NCBI GenBank assembly: GCA_028291645.1
Contig: JAQGNU010000073.1
Span: 1 to 51,100 of the forward strand
Source of the DNA: Nevskia sp.
GTDB taxonomy: Bacteria > Pseudomonadota > Gammaproteobacteria > Nevskiales > Nevskiaceae
Length of the DNA stretch: 51,100 nucleotides
Reading direction: 5' to 3'
Shown: piece after piece, positions 26,098-34,496 of the stretch
Layout: the number at the start of each line of letters is the position of its first letter
Position numbering within the stretch: the stretch's first letter is position 1
Position numbers and translations under genes: made by a program
The notes under the pieces: model-generated
Databases searched by the model: none
The model's input: the letters and a program-made list of their open reading frames with translations, nothing else
What the model was told of the DNA's origin: nothing

Positions 26098-27868
26098 CCT
26101 TTTTCGCCTGCTCGCTGACCAGGTCTTCTTCAAACAGCTGTTGCAGTTCGCGCGCCGATTCGCGCGCGGTCTGCATCAGTTGCGCTTCGTCGCGATGCAC
26201 CGCGTACTGCTTCAGCAAGGTGTCGTGATCGTGCTGGCGGAAGCGTTCGATATCGCGTTCCACCTGCTCGTCGGATTCGCCCAGCGCGCGCAACAGGTTA
26301 CCGGTCATTTTCAGGCTTGAATAGAACGCGCGACGGACGACGTCGCTGACGCCGAGGTCCATCAGCTTCAGCGTATGAATGCGGTCGGCCGATACGGCGA
26401 ACACGCGCAGATGCGGGAAATTGCGCCGCACCGTTTCGGCGATGCGCAGGCTTTCTTCCAGATTGGCGATCGCCAGCACAAAGAAGCGCGCATTGGCCGC
26501 ACCGGCGGCACGCAGCACTTCGACGCGGCCGGCATCGCTGTAGAAAACGCGGTTGCCGAACTGGCGTACGAAGTCGACGTGCTGCCAGTTCTTCTCCAGC
26601 ACCGTGAACGGAATTTTTTTCACCCGCAGCATGCGGCCGAAGATCTGCCCGAACGGACCGAAGCCGGCGATGATGACGTCGTTGTCCGGCACATTGATTT
26701 CGTCGTAGGGCCGCGGCGCGACATCATCGGTACCGAGCACGCGCGTCAGCAGCAGATACAGCGGCGGCGTGGCGATCATCGATGCGGTGACCGCGACCAC
26801 CAGCAGATCGCGCAGATGACTGTCGATGACGCCGGCACCGACGGCGACACCGAACAGCACGAAGGCGAATTCCCCACCCTGCGACATCGCAAACCCGAGC
26901 CGCAGCGCGGAGCTGTTCGGCAGTCCGTCGACGCGGCCGACGCCATACAGAATCGCCGCCTTCACCACGATCAGCACCGCGACGATCGCCAGCACCGTCA
27001 GCGGCTCACGCGCCAGCAGGCCGAGATCGGCCGACATGCCGACCGCCATGAAGAACAGCCCGAGCAGCAGACCCTTGAACGGCTCGATGTCGGCTTGCAG
27101 TTCGTGGCGATATTCGGAATCGGCCAGCAGCACGCCGGCGAGGAACGCGCCGAGCGACATCGACAGTCCGACCGCCGACATCGCCAGTGCCGTCGCGGTG
27201 ACCGTCAGCAACGCCGCGGCGGTGAAAATCTCCGGCACCTGCGCCGACGCCAGCACGCGGAAAATCGGACGCAGCAGATAGCGGCCGCCGGCCACCACCA
27301 CTGCCAGCGCAGCCAGTGCTTTCGCCGCCCCGGCCCAGGCGCTGCTGCCCGCGACCACGGCGGCATGCGCACCCAGCAAGGGCAGCAGCGCGAGGAACGG
27401 AATCACCGACAGATCCTGAAACAGCAGAATCGCAAACGCGGCGCGGCCGTGGCGATCGGCCAGTTCCTTGCGCTCGCCGAGCATCTGCAGCACGAACGCG
27501 GTCGACGACATCGACAGCCCGAAGGCGGCCACCACTGCGGCAGCCCAACCCAGGTGCAGGCTGAACGCAAACCCCGCCAGCACCACGGTGCTCAACAGCA
27601 CCTGCGCACCGCCGAGTCCGAAGACCTGCTTGCGCAGACGCCACAAGCGGCTCAGCTGCAACTCGAGTCCGATCACGAACAGCAGCAGCACGACGCCGAA
27701 TTCGGAAAAATCCAGAATCTCGTCGACCTGGGTGATCAGCCCCGCGCCCCAGGGTCCGATCACCATGCCGCCGGCCAGATAGCCGAGCACTGCGCCGAGG
27801 CCGGCGCGCTTGAACAGCGGCACGGCAACGACCGCGGCGGCGAGAAACAGCACTACGTCGATCAGCAT
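26093..27868 (-). CDS. KefB/KefC-type monovalent cation:proton antiporter (CPA2 family)
   Basis: 591 residues. Residues 1-380 hold about twelve membrane segments with CPA2 motifs (LGYLAGGMVIGPWG, VVLLLFVIGLEL, FGLSMSSTAFVLQMLGER, LLFQDLSVIPFLALLPLL). A RCK/TrkA-N domain follows with the nucleotide loop IIAGFGPFGQIFGRML and the Asp in VFYSDAGRVEVL. The C-terminus is charged and probably coiled. The layout matches potassium efflux systems gated by glutathione or nucleotides. The TAG stop lies inside the inverted end of the adjacent palindromic repeat, so the last codon or codons may have been set by insertion of that element. Confidence 0.9.
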   Translation of the reverse strand: MLIDVVLFLAAAVVAVPLFKRAGLGAVLGYLAGGMVIGPWGAGLITQVDEILDFSEFGVVLLLFVIGLELQLSRLWRLRKQVFGLGGAQVLLSTVVLAGFAFSLHLGWAAAVVAAFGLSMSSTAFVLQMLGERKELADRHGRAAFAILLFQDLSVIPFLALLPLLGAHAAVVAGSSAWAGAAKALAALAVVVAGGRYLLRPIFRVLASAQVPEIFTAAALLTVTATALAMSAVGLSMSLGAFLAGVLLADSEYRHELQADIEPFKGLLLGLFFMAVGMSADLGLLAREPLTVLAIVAVLIVVKAAILYGVGRVDGLPNSSALRLGFAMSQGGEFAFVLFGVAVGAGVIDSHLRDLLVVAVTASMIATPPLYLLLTRVLGTDDVAPRPYDEINVPDNDVIIAGFGPFGQIFGRMLRVKKIPFTVLEKNWQHVDFVRQFGNRVFYSDAGRVEVLRAAGAANARFFVLAIANLEESLRIAETVRRNFPHLRVFAVSADRIHTLKLMDLGVSDVVRRAFYSSLKMTGNLLRALGESDEQVERDIERFRQHDHDTLLKQYAVHRDEAQLMQTARESARELQQLFEEDLVSEQAKKA

Positions 27869-27957
27869 TTGCGCGCCAGTAAATTTAAAGGAGACTGCGC
27901 CTGCAGCATTGCTCGATCACTTTTCCGCTATCGTTCATATCTGTCTATGGGGGAGCG

Positions 27958-29022
27958 ATGCTCAACATGCAACGGCTTGCGATCATCTTAGCCTGCGCTT
28001 GCGGATTTTTGCTTTGCGCCCAGGCCGCGGCGCAAACCAATGCGGCTCCAGTGACTTTCGCAGCAGGCGCTGCACAGCCGCGTGCGGTGGATGCGGATAC
28101 GCCGGCCAAACAGGCCGAGGTTCCGGTCACCGGCGATGTCCCGGCAGCGGTGACCGCACCGGGCGCGCCGATAACGCAGACCGCGCCTATGGTGCCCACC
28201 GAAGCGATCACCACCACTGCAGCCGCGACGCCGGTCGATCCGATGACGCCCAGCGTTGCGCGCAAACGCGGCGCGTTCGAAGCCGACCCGGATGCGTACT
28301 CGGTGATCAGCGCCGGCTCCGGGCTGTCGCTGCACAAACCGATGTACGTGCTGCCGGCAACCTACAGCGAGGAGTATCACGGCAAGAAAACCGAGTTGAT
28401 GTTCCAGATCAGCCTGAAGCAGCGCCTGTTCGGCATTCCGCTGTATGTGGGCTATACGCAGAAATCGTTCTGGCAGGCCTACAACCAGAAACGTTCGACG
28501 CCGTTCCGCGAGACCGACTACAACCCCGAGCTGTTCTATCGCTTCATTCCGGCCGACCGCGAACGCTGGTATCACCTCGGTGCCGATTTCGGTTTCGAGC
28601 ACGAATCCAACGGCAAAGACCTGCCGGATTCGCGCAGCTGGAACCGCATCTACTTCGCGCCGTTCCAAGCCGCCGGCGAACACATCATCTATTGGAAATG
28701 GTGGTGGCGGCTGCCGGAGGACAAAAGCAAGCCGCGCACCGACCCCGACCGCGACGACAATCCCGATATCGGCAGCTTTTACGGCTATAGCGAACTGCAC
28801 TACGAACAGCAGATGTTCGGCAAGCAGCTGGCGTCGCTGATGCTGCGCTGGAATCCGGCCACCGGGCACGCCAGCGCCAACCTGACCTACACCATTCCGA
28901 ACAACAAGAACGACCCGAGCTTCTTCTGGATGATCTATCTGTTCCAGGGTTACGGCGAAGATCTGTTGAACTACAACCACTCGCAGTTCCGTATTGGCGT
29001 CGGTGTCGCACTCGCCCGCTGA
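27958..29022 (+). CDS. pldA: Outer-membrane phospholipase A1 (OMPLA)
   Basis: 354 residues. A signal peptide (ACACGFLLCAQAAAQ) and a Pro/Ala/Thr-rich linker of about 90 residues precede the beta-barrel. The catalytic block FGFEHESNGKDLPDSRSWNR supplies the His-x-Ser pair and the calcium-binding region; SLHKPMYVLPATY and GYTQKSFWQAYN are further OMPLA landmarks. The enzyme hydrolyses phospholipids misplaced in the outer leaflet after dimerising with calcium. GGGGGAG lies only two bases before the ATG at 27958, so the ATG at 27967 is also possible. It diverges from the kef gene over 89 bases. Confidence 0.92.
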   Translation: MLNMQRLAIILACACGFLLCAQAAAQTNAAPVTFAAGAAQPRAVDADTPAKQAEVPVTGDVPAAVTAPGAPITQTAPMVPTEAITTTAAATPVDPMTPSVARKRGAFEADPDAYSVISAGSGLSLHKPMYVLPATYSEEYHGKKTELMFQISLKQRLFGIPLYVGYTQKSFWQAYNQKRSTPFRETDYNPELFYRFIPADRERWYHLGADFGFEHESNGKDLPDSRSWNRIYFAPFQAAGEHIIYWKWWWRLPEDKSKPRTDPDRDDNPDIGSFYGYSELHYEQQMFGKQLASLMLRWNPATGHASANLTYTIPNNKNDPSFFWMIYLFQGYGEDLLNYNHSQFRIGVGVALAR

Positions 29023-29107
29023 CTTCGCGCTCCTTGGGTGATTGCCGGCAAGCTTGAGCATGGGTTAGCTTGCGCGCCAAGCCCGTCATGCTTAGAAGGA
29101 AGCCATC

Positions 29108-29692
29108 ATGTACGAAAAACGTGGAGTCGAACGCAAATCCGGCAAGCATCATCGACATGTCGCCGACTGGGAGATCAGCAATGCGATGATGGATCACGCC
29201 GTGCGTTCGATCCGCGCACGCGCGCATCTGGAACGCGGTTACGACATTCCCTACCTGGCCGGCTACAGCCTCGATGGCCACACCATCTTCATCGACCGGC
29301 ACATGCCGAAGAGCTTCGTCTACAAAGGCCGGCGCGTGCAGACCGATCGTTTCCTGATCGTGCACGAAGCGGTGGAGAAATCGCTGATCCAATTGCTCGG
29401 CATGCACTACCTGACGTCGCATCAGATCGCGCTGCGCGCTGAACAGGCCGCGGTACGCGCCGAAGGCATCGACTGGCGCTCGTACGACAACTTCATGCAG
29501 CAGTACATCAAGGTGATCGGCGACGAGGATCTCACGCGCGTGCCGGAAACCTTGGATCTGACGCCATACCGCGATTTCCACGACACCGCAGAGCTGAAGA
29601 AAATGCGCGCGAACATGGTGGCGAGCGAAGCGGCGCCGCCGAAGCCGCTGTCGCCACGGATTCCGCAAGCCGCACCGCAGCCTGAAGTCTGA
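29108..29692 (+). CDS. Conserved-looking hypothetical protein with HEAVEK motif
   Basis: 194 residues, not recognised. AGAAGGA precedes the ATG at a good distance. No signal peptide. The central part contains GYSLDGHTIFIDRHMP, then RFLIVHEAVEKSLIQLLG and a later TSHQIALRAEQAAV. The HExxEK segment on a predicted helix with a further His about 20 residues on resembles a metal site, but no known metallopeptidase family can be claimed. The C-terminal 35 residues are Pro/Ala rich. It lies 85 bases after pldA and 10 bases before the GAF gene, so it may be co-transcribed with the latter. Confidence 0.7.
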   Translation: MYEKRGVERKSGKHHRHVADWEISNAMMDHAVRSIRARAHLERGYDIPYLAGYSLDGHTIFIDRHMPKSFVYKGRRVQTDRFLIVHEAVEKSLIQLLGMHYLTSHQIALRAEQAAVRAEGIDWRSYDNFMQQYIKVIGDEDLTRVPETLDLTPYRDFHDTAELKKMRANMVASEAAPPKPLSPRIPQAAPQPEV

Positions 29693-29702
29693 AGCCCGCG
29701 CC

Positions 29703-30212
29703 GTGTTCGAACTCAAGCCGAGTGCGACGAGCGACAAGGCGGCTGCTTACGCCTTGCTCGCCGAGCAGGCGCAGGCGCTGTTCGCCGGCGAGCGCAACGC
29801 CATCGCCAATGCCGCCAATCTCGCCGCGCTGCTCTGGCACGGCCTGACCGACTTGAACTGGGCCGGCTTCTATCTGTACGACGGCGTCGAACTGGTGTTG
29901 GGGCCGTTTCAGGGCAAGATCGCCTGCGTGCGTATCGCACTCGGACGCGGGGTCTGCGGTACCGCGGCGAGTAGCCGCAGTACGCAGATCGTCGAGGACG
30001 TGAACCAATTCCCAGGGCACATCGCCTGCGATGTCGCCTCCAATTCCGAAATCGTCGTGCCCTTGGTGCAGACCGGCCAGTTGATCGGCGTGATCGATCT
30101 CGATAGTCCGCACACTGCGCGCTTCGATCGGCACGACGCCGACGGCGTCGAGACACTCGCACGCCTCTGGTTGCAGGCCAGCGATACGGCAGCGCTGCGA
30201 CGTGCGGCTTAA
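29703..30212 (+). CDS. Free methionine-(R)-sulfoxide reductase (GAF domain)
   Basis: 169 residues, a single GAF domain of the fRMsr type that reduces free Met-R-sulfoxide. The family hallmarks are LNWAGFYLYDG, LGPFQGKIACVRI, GRGVCGTAA and VNQFPGHIACD, which supply the three conserved catalytic and resolving cysteines. SEIVVPLV and IGVIDLDSP follow. Start is GTG at 29703. The 3' end overlaps the next lipoprotein gene by 11 bases, so they are translated from one message. E. coli homolog: MsrC. Confidence 0.9.
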   Translation: MFELKPSATSDKAAAYALLAEQAQALFAGERNAIANAANLAALLWHGLTDLNWAGFYLYDGVELVLGPFQGKIACVRIALGRGVCGTAASSRSTQIVEDVNQFPGHIACDVASNSEIVVPLVQTGQLIGVIDLDSPHTARFDRHDADGVETLARLWLQASDTAALRRAA

Positions 30213-30822
30213 GACGATCGCCGCAGGCCTGCTGTGCCTGACGGCGCTACTGCTGGCGAGTTGCGCCAGCCACGACAAGATCCGGCATGGTGAGGCGCGC
30301 GAATGCGCCGACAGCGGTTCGCCGGCCTGCATTGCGGCGCGCCACGCGTTCCAGCGCGAGCACTACACGTCGATCTCGCAGGATCGCCTGCTCGCCGCGT
30401 CCAGCCGTGCGCTCGGTGATCTCAACTTCGAAACGACGCGCGACGATGCGCAGGCGCAGGTCCGCGCCGAGTATGTAGCGACGGCGCCGACGCACAAGGA
30501 CCAGCTCGACGAGCGCTTCCGCAAGTCGCTGCGCAACTATGCGGCCGACCACGAGGCCCGCACGGTGCGGGCGCAGCTTGAAGTGCGGCAGCCGCCCGAC
30601 GACCCGACCGGCCAAGAGGTGCACTTGCTTTTGTATGCCGGCGCCGAAGGTGCTGACGACAGCAGCCTCATCGACAACCCAGCGCTCTACCAGATCTTCT
30701 TCAACGCGCTCGGCATCGAACTGGGCGCAGCACCCGAACCACTGCCGACAGACAAGCACAAAGAGCGCCGCAAGATGCTGCCGATGCCCTCGATGATGAC
30801 CGCACCGACCGGCTCGTATTAA
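30202..30822 (+). CDS. Hypothetical lipoprotein
   Basis: 206 residues, family not recognised. GTG start inside the end of the GAF gene. The signal sequence ends LLLASCASH, a clear lipobox. The body has SISQDRLLAASSRALGDLNFETTRDDAQAQVRAEYVA cut by a charged stretch, reminiscent of small periplasmic lipoproteins with one alpha-beta domain (DUF2242-like layouts were considered but not claimed). The C-terminus is Met/Pro rich. Envelope location inferred; function unknown. Confidence 0.75.
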   Translation: MRLKTIAAGLLCLTALLLASCASHDKIRHGEARECADSGSPACIAARHAFQREHYTSISQDRLLAASSRALGDLNFETTRDDAQAQVRAEYVATAPTHKDQLDERFRKSLRNYAADHEARTVRAQLEVRQPPDDPTGQEVHLLLYAGAEGADDSSLIDNPALYQIFFNALGIELGAAPEPLPTDKHKERRKMLPMPSMMTAPTGSY

Positions 30823-30858
30823 AGCGAGCGCCTGCGCCCGGCCCGCCTCGGCGGTGAT

Positions 30859-32349
30859 TCAACAGCAGCCGTGATCGCCGCGCTGGCCGTGCGCCGGGTT
30901 CGCGGCGACCCCGGTGGTGAGACCTTGCGCGCTGGCGTGGTAGTGATCCGCCAGCACCTGCGCGACGCAGGCGCTGACGCGCTTGCCCATGGGGATGTGC
31001 AGGAACTCGTTCGGACCGTGCGCATTGGAGCCCGGCCCAAGCACGCCGGTGATCAGAAACTGCGCGCCGGGAAATTTCTCGCCGAGCATGCCCATGAACG
31101 GAATGGTGCCGCCCTCGCCCATGTAGGCCGGCGGCTGGCCGAAGAATTCCTGCGAGGCAGCCGCCACCGATGCATCCAGCCAGGGCGAGAGTTCCGGCGC
31201 GTTCCAGCCGGCCGAGGCTTTTTCCACTTCGAAGCTGACGTGGGCGCCGTACGGCGGATCGTGTTCCAGCAATTGCTTAAGGAACACGCCGGTCAGTCCG
31301 GCATCCAGCGTCGGCGGCAGACGCAGCGACAGCTTCACCGCCGTGTACGGACGCAGCACGTTGCCGGCGTTGGATAGCGGCGGAATGCCGTCGACGCCGG
31401 TGATCGACAAGGCCGGACGCCAGGTACGGTTCAGCACCAACTCGGCGAGGTCGTGTTCCATCGGCTGCATGCCATCGACGAATGGAAACCAGGCATACAC
31501 CGCCTCGCCCAGCGCAGTCGTCGACGCGCGCGCCTGCGCAATACGCTGCGCCGGAATCTCGACGTGCAATTCCGGCGGCAGAATGCGGCCGGTACGCTCG
31601 TCCTCCAGACGCGACAGAATCTGCCGCAGGATGCGGAAGCTCGACGCCACCACGCCGGAGGCGGCGCCGGAATGCACGCCCTCCATCAGCACCTGCACCC
31701 TGAGATTGCCGCCGGACAGGCCGCGCAGGCTGGTGGTGAGCCACAGCTGCTCGTAATTGGCACAGCCGGAATCCAGACACACCACCAGCGAGGGCTTGCC
31801 GATGCGGCCGGCGAGATGATCGACGTAGTACGGCAGGTCGTAGCTGCCGGACTCTTCGCAGGCTTCGATCAACACCACGCAGCGTGCGTGCGCAGTGCCC
31901 TGCCGCTGCAATGCGACGATCGCGGCGAGCGAGCCGAACAAGGCATAGCCATCGTCGGCGCCGCCGCGACCGTAGAGCCTGTCGCCCTCCAGCACCGGCT
32001 GCCAGGGACCCAGATGCGCGGACCAACCAGTCATCTCCGGCTGCTTGTCGAGATGGCCGTAGAGCAGCACGCAATCTTCGCCGGAGGCCGCGCCCGTAGC
32101 GGGGATATCGATGAAGATCAGCGGCGTGCGGCCGGCCAGCCGCACCACTTCCAGCTGCATGCCGACGATGGGCTGCGCGCGCGCCCAGGTTTCCATCAGC
32201 GCCACGGCTTGATCCATGTAGCCGTGGCTGGCCCAGTCGGCATCGAACATCGGCGACTTGTTGGGGATTTTGATGTACTCGAACAACTGCGGGACGATCT
32301 GACGATCCCACAACTCATCGATCGCTTGGCGGATTTCGGAGGCGTTCAC
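30859..32349 (-). CDS. M20 family metallo-dipeptidase
   Basis: 496 residues. Two-zinc peptidase of the M20 family. Metal and catalytic blocks: LLYGHLDKQPE (His, Asp), GRGGADDGYAL (bridging Asp), IEACEESGS (general base Glu and ligand), VCLDSG and NAHGPNEFLHI (final His). The middle dimerisation domain lies between about residues 215 and 380. I use GTG at 32349; a TTG at 32373 is also open, and neither has a strong ribosome site. The last ten residues, HGQRGDHGCC, form an unusual His/Cys tail. The protein is cytoplasmic by sequence. Confidence 0.9.
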   Translation of the reverse strand: MNASEIRQAIDELWDRQIVPQLFEYIKIPNKSPMFDADWASHGYMDQAVALMETWARAQPIVGMQLEVVRLAGRTPLIFIDIPATGAASGEDCVLLYGHLDKQPEMTGWSAHLGPWQPVLEGDRLYGRGGADDGYALFGSLAAIVALQRQGTAHARCVVLIEACEESGSYDLPYYVDHLAGRIGKPSLVVCLDSGCANYEQLWLTTSLRGLSGGNLRVQVLMEGVHSGAASGVVASSFRILRQILSRLEDERTGRILPPELHVEIPAQRIAQARASTTALGEAVYAWFPFVDGMQPMEHDLAELVLNRTWRPALSITGVDGIPPLSNAGNVLRPYTAVKLSLRLPPTLDAGLTGVFLKQLLEHDPPYGAHVSFEVEKASAGWNAPELSPWLDASVAAASQEFFGQPPAYMGEGGTIPFMGMLGEKFPGAQFLITGVLGPGSNAHGPNEFLHIPMGKRVSACVAQVLADHYHASAQGLTTGVAANPAHGQRGDHGCC

Positions 32350-32612
32350 GAAGGCTCGCAAAAGAAAACGCAAAGGTTACGAAATATAGCCGTCGCGTGC
32401 TGCAATCGCGTGACCCCGGGCCAGCGCGCTGGCTCGAATCAAGACGCCTCAAATATGTTTTCGCTAGTTCGTTTGAAGCGGGCTTTTAGCATACGTAGAC
32501 GCAGTACAGCGCCTGCGCCCGCATAGCGCGCGATCGTATGGGCTTATGAATGCACTGCAGGAAACGACGTCAGCCAGTAAATCCTAATGGCAACATCAGG
32601 CGGTGCTGCGGT

Positions 32613-32786
32613 CTAGTGCTCGTGCTCACAATGTCCGTCGTGATCGCAATGATCGCGATCATGGTCATGGTCATGGTCGTGATCATCGCGGTGTTCGCGC
32701 TGCGGTTCGTCGCGCCGGTGATCGGGCACGATGCAAGACGTCAGCGGCAGCAAAGTGGCGAAGATTAAAACAGTAGCGAGCTTCAT
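32613..32786 (-). CDS. Small His/Asp-rich lipoprotein
   Basis: 57 residues. The N-terminal signal ends LLPLTSC, a lipobox that leaves a mature peptide of only about 40 residues, made almost entirely of His, Asp, Glu, Arg and three Cys (repeated DHDHDH). GGAG lies six bases before the ATG at 32784-32786, which decides this start over 32798. A surface-anchored metal-binding peptide (Zn, Ni or Cu) is the natural guess. A similar His/Asp tail occurs on the protein at 33444. Confidence 0.75.
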   Translation of the reverse strand: MKLATVLIFATLLPLTSCIVPDHRRDEPQREHRDDHDHDHDHDRDHCDHDGHCEHEH

Positions 32787-32876
32787 GAGCGACTCCAATG
32801 ACCGGCTTCGGCTCTGCCCAATGTGCGCTCTTGGAGAGAGTCCCGCGCCATCTGCGGTTGTCTGTCGACGACAGAC

Positions 32877-32948
32877 CTACAGGCGCCTGACGACGAAGAT
32901 GATCAGAACGACCAGCAAGATTGTTCCTAGAATTCCACCACCGAGCAT
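32877..32948 (-). CDS. 23-residue membrane peptide with strong ribosome site
   Basis: Too short for most gene finders. The ATG at 32946-32948 has GGAGG eight bases upstream. The product is MLGGGILG followed by a hydrophobic span (TILLVVLIIFVV) and RRL at the C-terminus: one membrane helix with positive residues on one side. It resembles the tiny DUF3309-type membrane peptides, from memory. It is transcribed with, and upstream of, the His-rich lipoprotein (90 bases apart). Function unknown. Confidence 0.6.
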   Translation of the reverse strand: MLGGGILGTILLVVLIIFVVRRL

Positions 32949-33206
32949 TTGAATATCCTCCGCGCGGGCCGTCTCGCAGCGGAGCCCGAGTACGACCTAG
33001 CCACTGCAGTCGATCACGCTCGAAGAAAAAGCGCTGTGCGCTGCCCAACATAAGCGAATACAAATCGCCCGAAGTCGTGGCCACCGGCCCAGCTTGAAAT
33101 GCGGTCGAAAGGCGGCTTCATTATCCGGACCTGTTCTGCGCGTCGCGGAACTTACACTGCCCGCAAAGGTTCTTTCAGTTGATGCGTCGCGAATAAAGCG
33201 AAGCCT

Positions 33207-33345
33207 CTAAGGAGCCTCTGCATAAGCTGTCATTCCCGCGAAGGCGGGAATCTAGTTTCCGTTCAAAGTATTGAGATCGCTGAGAACTGGATGCCCACCT
33301 TCGTGGGCATGACGACATTATTCTGACTTGTTCAGAGCTTCTCTA
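33207..33345. repeat. ~140-bp palindromic repeat (REP/MITE-like), copy 2
   Basis: 33224-33317 is identical over 94 bases to 25974-26067. The flanks diverge but keep the imperfect terminal inversion (CTAAGGAGCCTCTG at the left, CAGAGCTTCTCTA at the right). The pentamer CTCTA is present just outside both ends and may be a target duplication. It lies between the small membrane peptide and the His-rich periplasmic protein and has no coding capacity. Confidence 0.85.
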
Positions 33346-33443
33346 CGGATTTTGTAGCACTGTTCATGTCGCATTCATCGGTGAGGCGTAGCGTCCATCA
33401 CTGATTCATCCACGAATTACAACAGTAAAGGAATACTCCCATC

Positions 33444-33869
33444 ATGAAGAAAATACTTCTAGCTGCGGCTTTAATCACTTGTTCTGTTCCCGCGTTCGCC
33501 GGAGTCGGCGTGTCGGTCAATGTCGGCGAACCTGGCTTTTTCGGACAAATCGACGTCGGCGGTGCACCGCCGCCGCAGCTTGTCTACGAGCGCCCGGTCA
33601 TCATTCAGCAGGCGCCTGGTTACGATGCTCAACCGATCTACCTGCATGTGCGTCCCGGCTATGAACAGAACTGGCGCAGTCACTGTGCGGAGTACGGCGC
33701 CTGCGGACGGCAGGTCTACTTCGTGCGCGACGAATGGTACAACCAGCAGTATGTACCGTACCGTCACCACGGCAACGGCAATCGCGGCGACCATGACCAC
33801 GGTCACGACGATAGGCATGATCACGACGACCATCGCGATCATGAAGAGCACCACGACCACGGCGGTTGA
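33444..33869 (+). CDS. Periplasmic protein with His/Asp-rich tail
   Basis: 141 residues. A clear signal peptide (KKILLAAALITCSVPAFA) is followed by a Gly/Val-rich VGVSVNVGEPGFFGQIDVG, a Pro-Gln segment and a middle part with two Cys and several Tyr (YLHVRPGYEQNWRSHC, then CGRQVYFV). The last 35 residues are nearly all His, Asp, Gly, Arg and Glu. AAAGGA precedes the ATG by about ten bases. The first part is of a type seen in small exported proteins of beta- and gammaproteobacteria; the tail suggests metal binding. Not assigned to a named function. Confidence 0.8.
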   Translation: MKKILLAAALITCSVPAFAGVGVSVNVGEPGFFGQIDVGGAPPPQLVYERPVIIQQAPGYDAQPIYLHVRPGYEQNWRSHCAEYGACGRQVYFVRDEWYNQQYVPYRHHGNGNRGDHDHGHDDRHDHDDHRDHEEHHDHGG

Positions 33870-33887
33870 ATTGACTTGATCGTCGAC

Positions 33888-33914
33888 GCTGCCGGGGTTA
33901 TCGATCCCGGCAGC
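33888..33914. terminator. Perfect 9-bp hairpin after the His-rich protein gene
   Basis: GCTGCCGGG and CCCGGCAGC pair perfectly around a 9-base loop (GTTATCGAT). It starts 18 bases after the stop codon and lies between two converging genes. No T tract follows, so it may be a weak or bidirectional terminator, or a site. Its loop matches that of the hairpin at 17873. Confidence 0.45.
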
Positions 33915-33961
33915 TGATCAACGGGCGTCGCGGTTGACGGCTCGCTGCGGCGGCCGTTTCC

Positions 33962-34240
33962 TCAGGCGATAACTTTCGCCAGCGTCTCCGCCATCCGTGT
34001 CTGCCAACCCGGTCCGGTCGCTTTCCAGCGCGCCAATGTTTCCTGTGGTAGTCGCAGCGAAATCGATGCGCGTGCTTGTTCAGACTTTGGCCGGCCGCGC
34101 GGTTTCAGCATCGCCTTGGTTGTTTGTTTGCCGAATAGCTCAGGCAAAACGTCCGATGCCGGCCGCGCCTTCTTGAATGTGCCCTTGGTCCACTCCGGGT
34201 TTTCGGCAGTGGCTCGTGTCGCGTTAACTCTGCGCTTCAT
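33962..34240 (-). CDS. brnA: BrnA-type antitoxin (DUF4415)
   Basis: 92 residues, second gene of a toxin-antitoxin pair. The C-terminal half has RGRPKSEQARASISLRLP, the ribbon-helix-helix DNA-binding start typical of BrnA/DUF4415, followed by ETLARWKATGPGWQTRMAETL. The N-terminal half is basic. Its ATG overlaps the end of brnT by 17 bases. BrnA neutralises BrnT and represses the operon with it; the palindrome before brnT is the probable operator. Confidence 0.88.
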   Translation of the reverse strand: MKRRVNATRATAENPEWTKGTFKKARPASDVLPELFGKQTTKAMLKPRGRPKSEQARASISLRLPQETLARWKATGPGWQTRMAETLAKVIA

Positions 34241-34493
34241 ACCGTTTGACCTCTCGTGCGTTGGCCTTCCGCAAACTGATGACATGTACCTTGCCGGCGC
34301 GCGGCGTGAACACCAGAACATGCAGCCGAGCATTGATAAATCCAAACGCCTGCAAGCGCTGCTCGCCGTAGTCCTTGCGCACATCTTCAACCACTAAGGC
34401 GCTCGACCAATCGAACTCTGCAGCCATGCTGAACGGGATGCCGCGCATCTCGACGTTCCGCTCGCTCTTGGCAGGATCAAAGCTGACATCCAT
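34224..34493 (-). CDS. brnT: BrnT-type ribonuclease toxin (DUF497)
   Basis: 89 residues. The DUF497 layout is complete: FDPAKSERNVEMRGIPF, AAEFDW, EDVRKDYGEQRLQAFGFI, LHVLVFTPR, then VHVISLRKANAREVKRYEAQ, where the Arg and Lys residues correspond to the RNase site of BrnT. Toxin-first order is standard for this family. The region lies beside tRNA-Thr and an integrase stub, so the pair is probably mobile cargo left behind. Confidence 0.9.
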   Translation of the reverse strand: MDVSFDPAKSERNVEMRGIPFSMAAEFDWSSALVVEDVRKDYGEQRLQAFGFINARLHVLVFTPRAGKVHVISLRKANAREVKRYEAQS

Positions 34494-34496
34494 TAT

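Noticed and set aside
26375..27991. 538-codon plus-strand open frame
   Set aside because: Antisense to the kef antiporter. The translation is a Gln/Arg/His-rich shadow with no family features.
25957..33345. CRISPR array
   Set aside because: The two 94-base identical segments are 7 kb apart, with no regular spacers and no cas genes.
33780..33866. Microsatellite-like CAC/GAC/CAT tract
   Set aside because: It is the coding sequence of the His/Asp tail, in frame with a good gene, and not a separate DNA repeat.
34240..34390. N-terminal extension of brnA to 34390
   Set aside because: It would overlap most of brnT in another frame. The ATG at 34240 gives the normal BrnA length and the usual short overlap.
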